NCBI GenBank assembly: GCA_036971615.1 | Contig: JAYKKR010000005.1 | Coordinates: 1,488,001-1,552,000 of the forward strand | Direction of reading: 5' to 3' | DNA length: 64,000 nt | DNA from: Amyloporia xantha | Lineage: Eukaryota; Basidiomycota; Agaricomycetes; Polyporales; Adustoporiaceae | Part shown: positions 1 through 12,442 of the stretch, piece by piece | How positions within the stretch are numbered: the first letter of the stretch is position 1 | Layout of the letters: each line of letters begins with the position of its first letter | The notes under the pieces: model-generated | Database searches by the model: none | What the model was told of the DNA's origin: nothing | What the model saw: only the letters and a program-made list of their open reading frames with translations | Translations under genes and position numbers: made by a program

Positions 1-2749
1 GCAACCAAATTCTGTGAGGCGGTCTTCGGGATGTGTGAGCCACCGCCGGTGAATGAGTATGAGGTACCGTTTCCGAAGCGCACACCGGAGAACCCGAAGA
101 TCTTTACGTCCACGGGGAAGCCGCCTTTCCAAATGATGCATTTTAGCGATGTCCACATTGATCGACAGTACACTGTAAGTGCTTCTACCAAACACTTTCA
201 GAATCCATCGTCTATACTAGCTTGGACATGGGCATCATGCCCTGCTATTTTGGGAAAAGGTCGACCATTGAATTGCTGGTCAGCAGTGACAGCTCCGCAG
301 ACAAGAGCGTTCTGCGGGCGCTTATCATCACTCTGGCAATTCGGGTAATAGCAATGACGGCGACGACCTTCTGAGCTCTCAGTTGCAAAGACTATATCTG
401 TACCATATATTCTAACTTCGACCCTTCTTTCAACTTTATTGTGTCTCTGCCCAATGCTCACCCTATTTGTAGGTCGGCGCAGAAGCAAATTGCACAAAGC
501 CCATATGCTGCAGAAACTTCGACGAAGCCCCGAAGCATGTCAAGGCGCCCGCTATGCCACATGGGAGCAGGCATTGTGACTCTCCATCAAGGCTAGTGGA
601 CTCGATGCTTCAGGCAGCGGGCCACTTTGGCGAGTCGGCAAAATTCTCCGTATTTACTGGAGATGTCATTGATCGTAAGCTGCATTGCTTTAGCAGTATG
701 TTTCTGGAGCTGATAGACCAATTTTGTTTGTAGACGCCGTTTGGGAAGTGAACGAAGAGTGAGGGTGTCCGTCCGCTCGGAATAGGAGGCATGGCACTGA
801 TGGGGAATTGTGATAGTGGTGTTTCGCGAGATATGCAGACGTTCAGCGACCAGATGGCTGCCAAGCTGAGCGCTCCTCTGTACCCTGCTCTCGGTAACTT
901 TCTGCCTCGTGGTCATGCGTGATATCTCATTGACGCCCTTTCGTTTTAGGCAACCAGTGAGTTCGACAGTCGCCGCTGCGAGGCTAACGTGGGACGCTGA
1001 CTCCCATATCTAGTGAATCGGCGCCGACAAATAGTTTCCCGCGGAACACAACCGAGCATGAGATCAACGCTGAATGGGTTTTCAATGCGCAACAGGAAGG
1101 CTGGAGTGTAAGTGAAGCTTTGTTTGAACGCAGGCAGCAATTTGAAAATTTGAATTGAAACGCCTGATTTATATTCAGCAATGGATTGGCGAGGAAGCTA
1201 CAGCTCAAATTCAGCATTATTCCGGCAGCTATTCGACGGTAGTCCCAGACATGGATCTACGGTAAAGCTGACACGGCATCCATTCAGCTGTGAGCGCAAG
1301 TAGCTGATGTCCTTATCTAGGATCATCTCCGTGAACACGCAGTACTGGTACAAGCAGAAGTATGTCAACTTCGTGAAATTCAAGTCATGTCTAGTCTGAT
1401 GGTTTATCTATTTCATAGCTTCTGGCTGTACGACAGTGACGTCCATCAGTATGTTGACACCCAGACTAGCTGCGATAGCATGTCAGCTGACCCTTCAATT
1501 CGACAGACCCGACCCGAATGGCATCCTTGCCTTCCTCGTGCACGAACTACAAGCGGCAGAAGATGCTGGGCAGCGGGCGTATATCATCGCACATATGCCA
1601 CCCGGGAGAGGGGACGTCATGCGAGATCAGGTAAATTAATTGTGCACAATATCTGCTTGCGCATTCTGAGCATATTCCTTGACGCAGTCTTCCTACTTCG
1701 ATCAAGTCATCCAGCGGTACAAGAATACTATCGCGGGACAATTTTATGGGCACACACATGCTGTTCGTCTGACTCAACATCAACCAGATGAAGTTACTGA
1801 CGCGAGGAGATGGTGCAGGATGAATTTGCGATCGGCTACTCGAATTACAGCGAACAGACAGCCGCCAATGCCATGAGTGTTGCGATGATTGGTCCTGCGT
1901 TGACACCCATGAGTACGTTGTTTCGTCGTGATCTCTCGCTGTTCATGCGATCGATATTCGTCTAGGTGGTAACCCGGCGTTCAAGGTCTATGATATCGAT
2001 CCCGACACCTTCGAGATCATGGATGTGCGCACGTACATGAGTAGGTTGTCATCCTCGCAGCACGATTGCAAACTGACATCAGTCATTGCTCAGCTAATTT
2101 CAGCGATCCAAACTATCATCTATATCGTCAGTCTCAAATGAAGTGTTCTAATCGATTCATACGGTGCTCATACGTTTTTGGTGAATAGCTACATGGGAGT
2201 TGCTTTACAGCGCACGCCAGACATATGGCCCACTTGTCCCATCCCTCACAGCAAACGCTTCGCTGAGCCCCGCATTCTGGCACAATTTGACGGAGGTGTT
2301 TTACGCGAACGACACTGCATTCCAGACGTATATTGCGAACAAGCCCCGCGGACGCGAGTTCATCAGGAGACCATGTGTTGGCGACTGTAAGAATGGGACG
2401 TTATGTGAGATGCGGACGCTGCGTTCAGACGTCTGCGTAAGTCTTCAGTGCTGTTCCTAAGCGAGATAGCTGACTTGGGGATGCGTGTGGCAGGGTAAGA
2501 TGTCTGGCCCGGTATTCGACCTGCCCGACGGTCATGGACATCTCGAAGTACACCTCGATTCGTGCGAGGGTCCAGGGATTGGTCATATCCTGAGAAAGCT
2601 GATCGCGAAGGTGTCCTCTCAGTCTGTGCGTGTAGGCCTGTGCGGCATCCTGTGTGTCATGAATACTGAAGGTGCATTATTTGCAGACTCCGCTGGAGGA
2701 GCAATCGGTCCTTCACGGGCATTATGATCAAGTCGTGTTCGAATCATGA
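1..2749 (+). CDS. Acid sphingomyelinase-like phosphodiesterase (5' partial)
   Basis: This is a multi-exon gene whose N-terminus lies before the window. The family hydrolyses sphingomyelin or related phosphodiesters with a two-metal calcineurin-like centre, outside the cell or in the vacuole. Visible metal-site motifs in order are FSDVHID (about 157-177), FTGDVID (about 654-673), GNHE assembled over micro-exons (about 897-1015), an IIAHMPPG segment near 1585 and YGHTH near 1747. Downstream are Cys-containing segments (CVGDCKNGTLC near 2375) typical of the C-terminal domain of acid sphingomyelinases. Many Asn-x-Ser/Thr sites fit a secreted glycoprotein. The stop is the TGA at 2747-2749. A preceding saposin-like domain is usual in the family but would lie outside the window. 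Exon borders are approximate. Confidence 0.85.
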
Positions 2750-3414
2750 GATACGCCATTCGAGTCCGTAACGATTTTGTCTGCAGGCCTCGTTGGCCGT
2801 TTTATATACTGTTGTTCTCACCCATTGTTGTACATCATGATATTGTATCGCTCGGACTGACGGCTAGCACTCTGCAGCTATGCACGGACTATTTTGTAGA
2901 TTGACTTTGATATATGTATGAACATCTTCCAGTTCACAGACTAGTGGTCAGCACCTATGTAGAGATGAGATTCTATATAGACAATTTCAATGAGTTTTCG
3001 AACATGGTGCAATCTTCTCCGGCGTCTCTCTTAAACGTTTGCAGTAGTCATTTTTCTAACCAGGCCGTTCACGTTTCGTCATCTTCTTGCTATCGCGTTC
3101 GACCGGCCGAATCATGAGTGAGTCTTCTGCTAGTGTCAGCATCGTAATAGAGAAAAGATCTAATATTAAGCAAATTACTAAACCGTAAAGAGAGTACATT
3201 GTTAACATATGGTATCTTTCCTACGCCGCTGCAAGTACGCATCCACAGCGACGGCAGGCAGTCAGTCCATCAACATCGACAAATGGTATCGTACAGATCA
3301 AACATTCATTCGCGCCTCTGGGAGAGTATCACAATGGGGGACTCAGATGTTGTACCTGTAACATCCAATCGTGAGCATCAGCGAATGTCAGAACACTGCT
3401 GAAGCAAAGATAAC
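2750..3414. other. Intergenic, convergent 3' ends
   Basis: This is the gap between the 3' ends of the sphingomyelinase-like gene (+) and the HAM1-like gene (-). It is AT-richer than the flanking exons and holds only short ORFs with no recognisable product. I see no RNA gene or repeat. Confidence 0.5.
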
Positions 3415-6156
3415 TCACGCATCACTCCTCCACTCCTCTCCGGTCCGCGCATCGTCCAACCGCTCGCCCGCACGCTTGACCCAGCCGTCAGGGTGTCCCT
3501 GCTGCGGCAACAGTTCCGAGCCCGGCTGCGCAACGACCTTGAACTGGCCGCTCTTCTCCTGGGTCTTCCCTTGCGCCTTCTCCTTCTTCTGCAGCAGCTG
3601 CTCCTTCAGCACCTGCGTCCTGCTACCGTCCTCGCTCGCTTTCGCCTCGCGCATCTGGTCGCGCACGCCCACAAGCTGCCCATCGACGTACTCCAGCGCA
3701 GTCTGCACCGCACCCCCGAGCGCACGCTGCAGCTGCTTCTTGACGAGGCCCGTGACGAGCGGCGCCAGCGTCTTGTACAGCGCGTCGTGCTTCGAGTCGC
3801 GCACGGAGAACTTGAGCGTGTCGACCTTTACCTGCACGTCGCGTACGGCAAACACGGATGTCGGGTCGTGCGCGGTCGCGAGGCGCGCGGTGATCGTGAG
3901 CCCCGTGCCGCCAAGCAGCACATCGGCGATGCCCGAGTCGGACATCTTAGGCACGCCTGTCTTCTTGCGGTAGTAGAAAGCGACGTCGCGCAAGTCTGCT
4001 TGGATATGACCCAGCGTGAGCGTAAACTCATGGTGCTGCTCGTCGCTGCAAGGCTTCGCGTCAGCCTGGTACACAAATAACGAAAACACAGCGCTGATAC
4101 TCACGGGATCGCGTTGTAGGGGCTGAATTTGACGTGGTTCTGCATATCCATGCTGACGATGTTCGGGAACACGTTCCGGCCTGATAGCGCGAGGTTCTCC
4201 AACACCAAGTCCAGCGAGTCGTCCGTGTATTCCACGCGCGGGATGGGGATGTAGCCGATGTAGTCGATGAGGCTCGGCAGGAAGACTTTGCGGATGTCCA
4301 GCCACAAGTCCGACTTGAACTTGAGACTGCCCTCGCTATCGAATAGCAGATCTTTCGTGAGCCGAGCCCAGTCATTGCCGAAGCGACGGTTGAGCGGGTC
4401 GTTGTCCCACGCAGAGAACCAGTCACCCGCGGAGTTGAAGAGGTTGTCGAAATGACCCTTGTACTTCTCGTCGTAGTACTGCCGGCCAGACTCGCGTAGT
4501 TGGTTGCCGCGGTCGTTGCACGAGTCTTCGAGCACATAGCCGGGCTGCATTAGGCACTGTGGGGAGAAAAGAGTTAATAAGTGTTCGCTGAGACAGATGA
4601 ACGATGACGTACATCGCGTGCGAACTGGTTGACATCAGTGAACCAGTTGCGAAGACCCTCGTCGTTACGCGAATCCTCGTACAGCGCGCGCATGGCATCA
4701 CCAATGACATCGATGCTCACGCCGTCAGCGAAGCGTTCCAGCAGGGTGCGCAGCTCCGACATCGCCAGCTGGAGGTTGTCGTCAGAGACGAGCTGCTGGT
4801 GAGAGTCCTTGCCTGCACCCATCATCAATACACGCATCCAACCGAATCAATCAATAAAATTATTCACCTTGGTCGGCGATGGTCCGCCCATGGCTGACAT
4901 ACTCCGCGCCCGTGTCCATGAGCCATCGGATGCTTTCCTGGTAGTCCTTGTGGTTCTGACACTCAATAATGACCTTCTTGAAGCGGTAGATGAGCTGGTC
5001 CCTCCGCTCAGGCGGGAAGTACTCGTCGCTCAAGAAATTCTTCGCCCGGTTGACATGCTCATTCGCCTTGTCTTTGTGCTCCTGTGGGACGCGGCCAGCG
5101 AGCGAGTCCTGCAGATTCGAAGACGTCCATCAGCACTCGACATACCCAACCGCAACGGCGCACACTCCCGACACACCTTGAGATCAGCGACCTTGCTCTG
5201 CAGCCGGCCTTTCTTCGTGCTGAGGTCAGCATCGTCGCCCTGAACGCCCTGCTGGACGTCCTCAGCATGGCGCTGCGCCTCCTGCTTCGTGACGTCGGTG
5301 AGCTCGCTCTGGCGGCGCTGCGCTTCGTCCGCAACCTCGTCGCCCCTACGCACGTCGCCCCCTGGTGTCTTAACGCGGGTGCCCGTGCCGATTTCGCTGT
5401 GAGGGTCTTGTGCGACGCGGTGACCTGTAATGGGGACCCGGGCTTCGAAGACCTACGCGAAGATCAGTAATGATCGCCGCAGCGCCAAGATTCACCACTC
5501 ACCGGAGTCTCGTCAGGGCCAACCTCACGGCCGTCTTCAGAGATGAACTTGTGATCGGGTCCGGGCTCGTCGACCTGGCGGAGGCGCTCCTGGTCTGGAC
5601 GCGCGAGCTCAGCAGCCTTGCCCGCGCCACGGGCGAGGAGGTCGCGTCCGATGACGCCAAAGTCACCGACGAGCTTGCGGACCTCGGCGTTGGTGAGTAC
5701 AAGGGACGCAAGGGTGCGGAGGTGCTCTGCGGCTTGGTTCGCGTCCGCGCGCGCCTTGTCCTGGTCGACGGGGACGATGTCGGCAGGGTCCTTCTTCGCG
5801 CGGGTCGTGTCGGTGTTGCGCGTGTGCCAGACAAAGTTCTGGAGGAGCTCGTCTGCGTTCTTCTCGCGGACGAGGACGCGGCTGGTGTCGACGATCTCGC
5901 GTAGGTCCTCGATGAAGGTGCGGCCCGAGGCGGAGAGTTGGTCGGTGGGCAGAGCGGAGCTGGTAAGGAGGGAGGCGAGGCCAGCGTCGATTTGGGCATT
6001 GGTGGGGAGGCGGGAGTCGCGGAGGGCGGTGGCGATGCCGTAGAGGTGGAGTTTACGGTCGACATCCGCGTTTTTCTTGTCGCGGTTGATAGGGTCTGTC
6101 ACGGCGCCGGCGGCGGGGTGGTCACCGACGTCCTTCTGTGCTTGTGGGAGAGACAT
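3415..6156 (-). CDS. HAM1-like protein (fungal HAM1_N/HAM1_C family, formerly DUF5923)
   Basis: This is a multi-exon minus-strand gene starting MSLPQAQKDVG at 6156. The N-terminal part (residues 1 to about 230, exon 6156-5470) is a charged helical region with a pattern I recognise from the fungal HAM1-like N-terminal family (start, then HLYGIATALRDSRLPTN, then a long helical stretch ending in DHKFISEDGREVGPDETP). Middle exons lie around 4100-5350. The C-terminal exon (about 4080-3415) has alternating beta-type sequence (FTLTLGHIQADLRDVAFYYR, then TGLTITARLATAH) followed by a Lys/Gln-rich tail, fitting the HAM1-like C-terminal domain, which is thought to resemble lipid-binding BPI/SMP folds. 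The molecular role is not established; lipid binding is inference. A TATA-like site lies about 125 nt upstream. Confidence 0.75.
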
Positions 6157-8281
6157 GATGATACTCAGAATAAAAGGTCGTAAGAGCTAGTTAGATGAGA
6201 TGGTATTCGTGAGGCGGTCGTGAGTCGTAAGATGAGGATGAAAGTTGATTGAGGAAGTCAGGACGTGCCCGAAGATGATATATAGGTTGGCTCTGGCGTA
6301 TTTTCGTCATAGGCGGGAGTGCGGATACTGGATGGGACAGCGCCACCTGATACCATAGAGTCGGGCATGGCAGCTGCGGTGCGTCACTGGGGTCCACTCA
6401 AGGGGGCAGCTCTGTGGAGAGACACCAACAACACACCCTTTATGTCATCGCTACCGAGGAATGTCACAGGTACGCGCCCTCTCGTATTCACCCAGAAAGG
6501 CTCCGCCAAGGCCCCAGGAGATGGCTGGGTCCAACAAGAAGCAACATAGACCAGCAGTCGTACGGACAAGCTCAAGACGGACAGTCGACTTCTCCTTAGC
6601 CGTCGTACAGAGCCCCACACTTATGTCATCACGTCCCCGCTGCATTGCGACTACCGCACTCACCACCCACAACACCACTTGCCTCTCTTGCACATCCATC
6701 CATCACAGGAACGTACTTGAACGTGCGAGAAATGCCCATGATGATGCCGTCCGTTTAGATTCTGAGCAACCAGGACGACCATGTCCATGATCATGTCCTT
6801 GTAAACTGTCCAAAACCACCCCAGCAGCTGCCAGATGATGCGGTCCATTCAGTTGTCTTCGACATTGGAGAGACAGCACACGCCGTGCGAAGCGTTCCTC
6901 TGTCGAAACTGTGAAATAAGCCTGCAGAAAGCTCCAGGCTGATGACCGTTCGGTGGTGCGAAGTGTCGGCGTCTGTTACCGACGATCGTGTGCCCGATTT
7001 AGCCGCGGCGCGCGACACGCGGGCGGGTCGAGTGGCCCTGCCGTCGCGACCCGCTGGCAGATCCGACTGAAGGATGGTCCAACAAATATACGGAGGCTTA
7101 TAACTGCATTTTTCTGCAACTTCGTTATCAGTCTTGCTGTTTCTCGTCTCGACACTGCTGGCGCTTTCCATTTTTTCCATCGGTGAGTAAATTTCGTTGC
7201 GATGATCACTGTGTTGCTGAAACTCACGACTTGTTAATAGTATGGCATCGGCGTGCAAGCATAAACGGTCATCATATCTATCAAGGTGTGCACATCGTAC
7301 AGGAAAGCTTTTGTGCAATCAAAATATACTTCCTAATGATCCAACGAACCGTGCGATACGAGGCCACATCAGGATTTCTGACAACCTCCTTCCAGATACA
7401 TTTCCTATACGATGCAATAAATACATGTACGCGCTGATCTGCTGGAAACTGATAACTGTCAGCAATTATACTTAAAGTGACCGACTCCTGCCCTCGGTTA
7501 CTTGCTGAATAACACCAGTTTTGGCTCCCATCGCCCGGCGCACGGTAATGATAACATTCTAAGTTAATTATCTCTGGCATTAAAACCTTACCAATGAATA
7601 CTCTGACATGTATAGGCAGGGAATGGTCTCGCATTACCCAGATCGCGCCCTGTCAACCGCCTCTCTGAATGTTGAGCGCTGATCACGAGAGTCGTATGCG
7701 CGTGTAACACTGAGTAGCAAGCACAGTATTTGAACAATCCAAGGTGTGTTGACCTGTCAAATGAATCCAGGAGACTGATACATAGGATGATCATCCCTAT
7801 GCTTTGAAGATCAGCGTAGGTTGCTCAACAACTGACACGTCCACGTACGCATGTAGGGTTCGCTGCTCCTTTGAAATGCAGTGCGACCCAATCTGAAGTA
7901 TTCCATTGTTACGGCATCTACCACTCCACTTGAAGTTGGCACTACCGTCAGACGATAGGGAATTCTGCCCATGTCGGGGATTCTGACTGGAATGATTGCG
8001 TTGAGAGCGCATATACTGACCGTGATATGTATCTACTGACCGTTGAACTACCGCAAGGACTCTACGGAGACGTGCACTGCTGATAGGTGGACGGGAAACT
8101 CGTCGTGAGTGCCACTCATGTCGCGATCACGTGTCGTCGTGTTTTGCATTGTTCCCCTTCCATGCTCAAGGCCACACTTTCACGATTACTCTTTATGGCT
8201 TAAAAAGGTTGCCTTCATCAGGAGTGGCGCAACTCCATCTTCCTTCCCTCCACACTCTTCCAACCCAAGTCACGTTAGCGA
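6157..8281. other. Long intergenic region, divergent promoters
   Basis: About 2.1 kb separates the divergent HAM1-like (-) and FunK1 (+) genes. Several 60-175 codon ORFs occur on both strands (for example minus 6791-7318), but none has a recognisable domain or a consistent exon chain. I found no tRNA, tandem repeat or transposon terminus. The part next to the kinase (8180-8280) holds an AT-rich run and is probably its promoter. Confidence 0.4.
6277..6284 (-). promoter_or_regulatory. TATA-like box upstream of HAM1-like gene
   Basis: The plus strand reads GATATATA, giving TATATATC on the coding (minus) strand, about 120-125 nt before the start codon at 6156. Position and composition fit a core promoter. 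No transcript evidence is available. Confidence 0.4.
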
Positions 8282-10869
8282 TTGCGAAGCGTCATGTCGG
8301 ATACCTCCTCAAGCTCCCGTATATCGATGACAAGCACTTTCGAAGCATTATATCCTAGGCGTGCGCCCCTCCCAACCGACTCTGCCAAAGACGCGACAAA
8401 GCCGCAGACTCCACATGAGCAAAGTGATAGCACAGGTGCGGCGCTCTGCGTCCATGGATTTGCCCACACATGCTCATCGCACGTTCAACTCGCAGGTTCG
8501 GCCTCCGGCTCCTCTGTTGAAGACACCGAAAGCACCGTTTTCCTAGAGAAGAAAGATGTGAAGTACGAGACAACCCAGTTAGTCAGAAAAGACTTTCATG
8601 GCAAAATACACCGGGAGATGCCTGTCGTTGAATTCGTCCGGGCAGTATGGGACATGTGTCCAGAAATGATACCACGGTTGCCTGGTTCTAGCCCATACAC
8701 GATCCCCCATGCACTGATCAACGCGTATAGCACAGGAAGTGAGCGCGAATCATACACCCACCTTGCGGCCATCATGGAGGCTCTACTCGAACAGTTATTC
8801 TCGAGAGATGACTCGCGCATCAAGACGCGGTCCATGACTGTCCTTCCCGACCGTAAAGTCCGCGCGCATGTCGTCAACGCACGGGCGCAGAAAGACAAAG
8901 AATTGGCTCAGGACCACGCGGTCAAGCCTGACGTGAGCTGGAGCACTGTTCCCGACGCGCACGACCTGCCGTGGAGAATGGTCTGGAAATCGTGTCTCGC
9001 GTTCGGCGAGGTCCAGAGGTGCGACATGGAGCCTCTGACCCTCTCTGAAGACCTGGTGATCGACTTGAGCCTGTTGCCCCGGAAGGAGAAAACCCGCTCG
9101 ACGGCTTCTTCCCAGGCCAAAAATCGCAAGTATGCTGCACAATCCTCGCCATGGAAGCGCAAACGGTCAGCAGAAGACGGTGATGAGGAAGAACGAGATC
9201 ATAAGCGCCGCTGCACTTTACCAGGGAGCAGTCAATGGGCCATGCTGCGTCCAACGGAAGACTCCTATCCCTTGGATGACGGCGAGGAACAAGCGGCCCG
9301 CTACATTATGGAGATGATGTCCCGGACACTCCGATCCTTCGCGTCTGGTTTTTCACTGGTTGACACAACGATGACGCTGTGGTACGCGGACCGGATGGGC
9401 ATTGTTCAGTCCGAGCCTTTCGACATCCTGAAGCAGAGCCACTATCTGCTCCTTGTGGCGGCTGCGCTGGGTGCGGCTGATCTGGACAACTTCGGCTTGC
9501 TGCCCATGTTCAAGTCCGACAACGACTTTCTGCAAGCGACGCACATGTCGCTGAGTGCAGGTCGCTCCGCGACATCGACGACCGGGTGGTGAAAGACGAC
9601 TTGACCTTCGACGTCGGGCAGAATGGCGGCCTGCGGATTCTATGGTCTACGGTCGGACAGTGCACGTCGATCGTGCCCATTTCGCCAACGGGGAAAGCAA
9701 AGAAGATCTTCGGCAGCGAGGACTTGGTGGCGAAGATTGTCTGGCGATCGGTCCACGATGAAACGGAAGAGCACTACGTCAGAGCTGTGCGATCTGGGCT
9801 CCGCGAGAAGGCTCCCCGATATCTGAGGTACGTGACAGACTTGAAGGGCTACATGACGCAAACAATGCGCGAGCATAACCTGCCACGGGCTTTCATGAGC
9901 AAGCTTCCTCCGTATAGGCCGCGTGACTTCAATCTGATGGTGCTCAAGAAATATGAGCCCCTCGAAAACGTCAGTAGCGTCGAGGAGTTCAAGGGTGTCT
10001 ACATCGACGCTGTCAGAGGTACGCCTCAGGCTGCTTATGAGCAATTCCGTATCTGACGTGACTATTTACTAGCTCATCGCTGGACGTATGAAGCCGCAGG
10101 CGTCCTGCACTGCGACATCAGTAGCGGAAATGTAATGTTTTACAGGGAAGGCGGCCGCACATACGGCGTCTTGTCAGACTGGGACCGAGCTTTGTCAAGA
10201 AATGCCCAGGATGAAGACGACGATGATCTGTTTGATGGCGAAGAACCTAATACACCCGCCAGTTCACAGCCCACGAACGGCCGCGAACGATCGGTCGACT
10301 CAGATATTTCAGCCGCGGAGAAGGCGAGGAGCCCACGGAAACTCTGGCGCCGGGTCGTGCCGGCCTGTGCTTGGGGGACACCCATGTTCATGGCGCTCGA
10401 ACTGCAGCAACGATACTGGACTCCCCTCCATCGTTACCATCACGATCTGGAGTCTTTCTTCTTCCTCCTTGTCTGGTTCTGCGTCGCCTTCCTGCCAGCT
10501 GAACACAAGCTTGAGGAACCACCAGAGTGGCAGCCCTCTGATGCTGATTTCATTGTGGCAAACAAAAAGCGGCTTCTAGATGATGACGAGCACTGGGACC
10601 GGATGATGTCGCAGGCCCATCCCGATTACAAGCAGCTGCTCGATGAATGGGCGAAGCCAATGCGAGCATCAGTTGCTTGTGCTAATGCCCTAGCGTTGAG
10701 CGTCCACTCCTTGCGTGATTGCCTCGACGATGCTCAAAACTATCGCATCTATGATTGGCAGAGGCAGCTTGTGAGAGATTTACGAGTTAAGATCGCGAAA
10801 CGCAAGGAGTTCATTTCATACGAGAAGTTCATGGCGGTTCTAGGCGCAGAGCTCGATATTTCAGACTGA
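8282..10869 (+). CDS. FunK1 fungal-specific protein kinase
   Basis: This is a predicted Ser/Thr-type kinase of the FunK1 group, a family expanded in multicellular basidiomycetes with unknown substrates. The catalytic core is plain: VLHCDISSGNVMF (about 10107-10140) is the HxD catalytic loop with its Asn, and LSDWDRA (about 10168-10190) replaces the usual DFG. A later W-G-T-P-x-F-M-A-L-E segment (about 10373-10400) matches the APE region. Two introns give a closed frame: 9514-9560 (47 nt, phase 2) and 10019-10072 (54 nt, phase 1). The exons 8282-9513, 9561-10018 and 10073-10869 sum to 2487 nt, or 828 codons plus stop. Initiation may instead be at the ATG at 8294 (MSDTSSS). The first intron has a weak donor (GTCCGA). 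If it is not spliced, the gene carries a frameshift there. Confidence 0.85.
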
Positions 10870-11482
10870 GCGGATCCACTGGATATGGTAATATGCTGTT
10901 TAATTATATCTTATTGCTTCTGCTCTTACGTGCTAACTTCTGTACACTCTGTCATGATATCACCACTTTGATACCATTTAATACAACGCTCATCTCTGTG
11001 GGATTGGACTTTCTGACAACTAAGACGACTTCTCTGATGCCTAATACGAAAACAGATGTAATATAATATGTATCAACCTCGATACCAATCGACGCTCGGA
11101 GCATACTATACGTAGGATTTAGATGGGGCGTCGCCCTTGCAAACAAGATTGAGTCTCTGAATGAAGAGAGAAAGTATCTGTTTCCATGTATTGTTTGGGC
11201 CGTCTGTCACACCGCCATGCTTCGTTAGAACAAGGCCACGTCCATAAAAATGCGCACTATCGACGATTCCTCGGTCTGCAGGGATTTCTCCATAATCCCT
11301 GATGTTAGGGCGCTGCCCTCGCGGACAATAAATGGGGACATGATCAATCGCTGTCACGCTGATCATGATGTCTTTGCCAGTACACGTTCGTGGCTTACAT
11401 CCCTCATTCTGGTCGAATTTATCGCGAAATGGGACGAAGATCATCCTGGATTCAGGTGTAACATAGAGAGTATGAAACATCA
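10870..11482. other. Intergenic, convergent
   Basis: This gap lies between the FunK1 kinase (+) and the first asaB-like gene (-). It is AT-rich with poly-T tracts after the kinase stop. It contains one 125-codon minus-strand ORF, listed separately. Confidence 0.4.
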
Positions 11483-11483
11483 T
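11106..11483 (-). CDS. Hypothetical 125-codon ORF
   Basis: This uninterrupted minus-strand ORF starts at a Met-Met pair at 11483, at the stop codon of the upstream asaB-like gene, and ends at 11106. The middle part (KDIMISVTAIDHVPIYCP, then GQRPNIRDYGEIPADRG) looks protein-like rather than random. I do not recognise a family, and no signal peptide or membrane segment is obvious. It could be a short real gene, a remnant or chance. The second asaB-like paralogue has no matching ORF at this position. Confidence 0.2.
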   Translation of the reverse strand: MMFHTLYVTPESRMIFVPFRDKFDQNEGCKPRTCTGKDIMISVTAIDHVPIYCPRGQRPNIRDYGEIPADRGIVDSAHFYGRGLVLTKHGGVTDGPNNTWKQILSLFIQRLNLVCKGDAPSKSYV

Positions 11484-12442
11484 CAGTCATAGAAGACGAG
11501 CAACCTCAGCTCGATCGATTCTCTGTGCTGAGCATCTTTCGGAGTCGTGGGGTCCGCAAATGCAGTATGGGGAGTAAGCACAGCGGTGCCATCGTCTGTC
11601 TTCGAATCGAAGCTATGCCACCAATGAACGACCGACCTCAGAGCACGAAGTGGATATCAGACGACGTACCACTTGATCAAAACAAATTCATCCGTCTCCA
11701 TGCCCTTCAAGTACTTCCACCTGTGGTTTGGGTTGTACCGGACGCCCATGACTTCCCCGACTCTGTCAGGGTATCGCACTGTGGTCGCAACCAAATCCGC
11801 CTTCTCGTCAACGGAGCGGTAATCGCAGAGCGCGAGCGGCCAATCATAAGCCGCGTGCGAGATCGGTCGCCAGAGGTTGATGATCTGAAAGCGACGGCGC
11901 AGAAGAGCAGGAGTATCAGAGGGCGGGAGGTGTCGGTGCACTTGTGCGATCGCGGACGCAGAGGTTTGATCGACGTGCACCAGCGTGACAGGCTGGCGTT
12001 TCTGCGGTATATCAGCTTCGCCGGGGCGGCGACGGCGAATAGCTAGTAAGGGAAGCTTCGTTCAGATCGAATTGAATAAAGATCACAAATGGTGCGCACT
12101 GTGATCAAAGGGAACGATCCGACTCGCCCCCGTCAGCTCCTTGATGAGCTCGATGCTCTCCGGGTAATATTCTTTCTCGATTGCATCGTTGTCTGTAAAC
12201 GCCTTGTGCACCGACGGGCGGCGGAAGAATTGGAAGCCTGCCTTGTCGAGTGTCACTGAGTCCTCCTTTCCGCGGAGGTTCTCGATCTCCACAACGTGCG
12301 GCTCGTTCGACCAATTGCTCGCACGCTCACCACTCGTTGGGTCTGGACTGACGATAGTATAGGGTTTGGACCCGTCAGAAGGTGGTGCAACATAAACAAG
12401 CTCGGCCGACACAGTGGTTTGTGTGGTTTCGGATACGGGCAT
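11483..12442 (-). CDS. asaB-like (CmcJ/NvfI-type) oxidoreductase, copy 1
   Basis: This three-exon gene on the minus strand starts MPVSETTQTTVS at 12442 and stops at 11483-11485. It belongs to the fungal family annotated as hydroxylase/desaturase asaB or 7-alpha-cephem-methoxylase-P8-related, an iron/2-oxoglutarate-type fold used in secondary metabolism. The N-terminal block has RGKEDSVTLDKAGFQF. After a first intron (about 12097-12042) come IRRRRPGEAD, then the VHVDQ metal motif (His-x-Asp), RFQIINLWRPI and DWPLALCDYRSV. The last exon carries LTPHTAFADPTTP and ends in RLLVFYD. The substrate is unknown. It is paralogous to the gene at 14177-15134, with the same intron positions. Confidence 0.8.

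Noticed and set aside
5470..6183. Plus-strand ORFs rich in Arg and Val
   Set aside because: They mirror the GC-rich HAM1-like exon on the other strand.
6791..7318. 175-codon minus-strand ORF as a gene
   Set aside because: Composition is irregular, no domain or splice chain supports it, and it lies in a promoter-like spacer.
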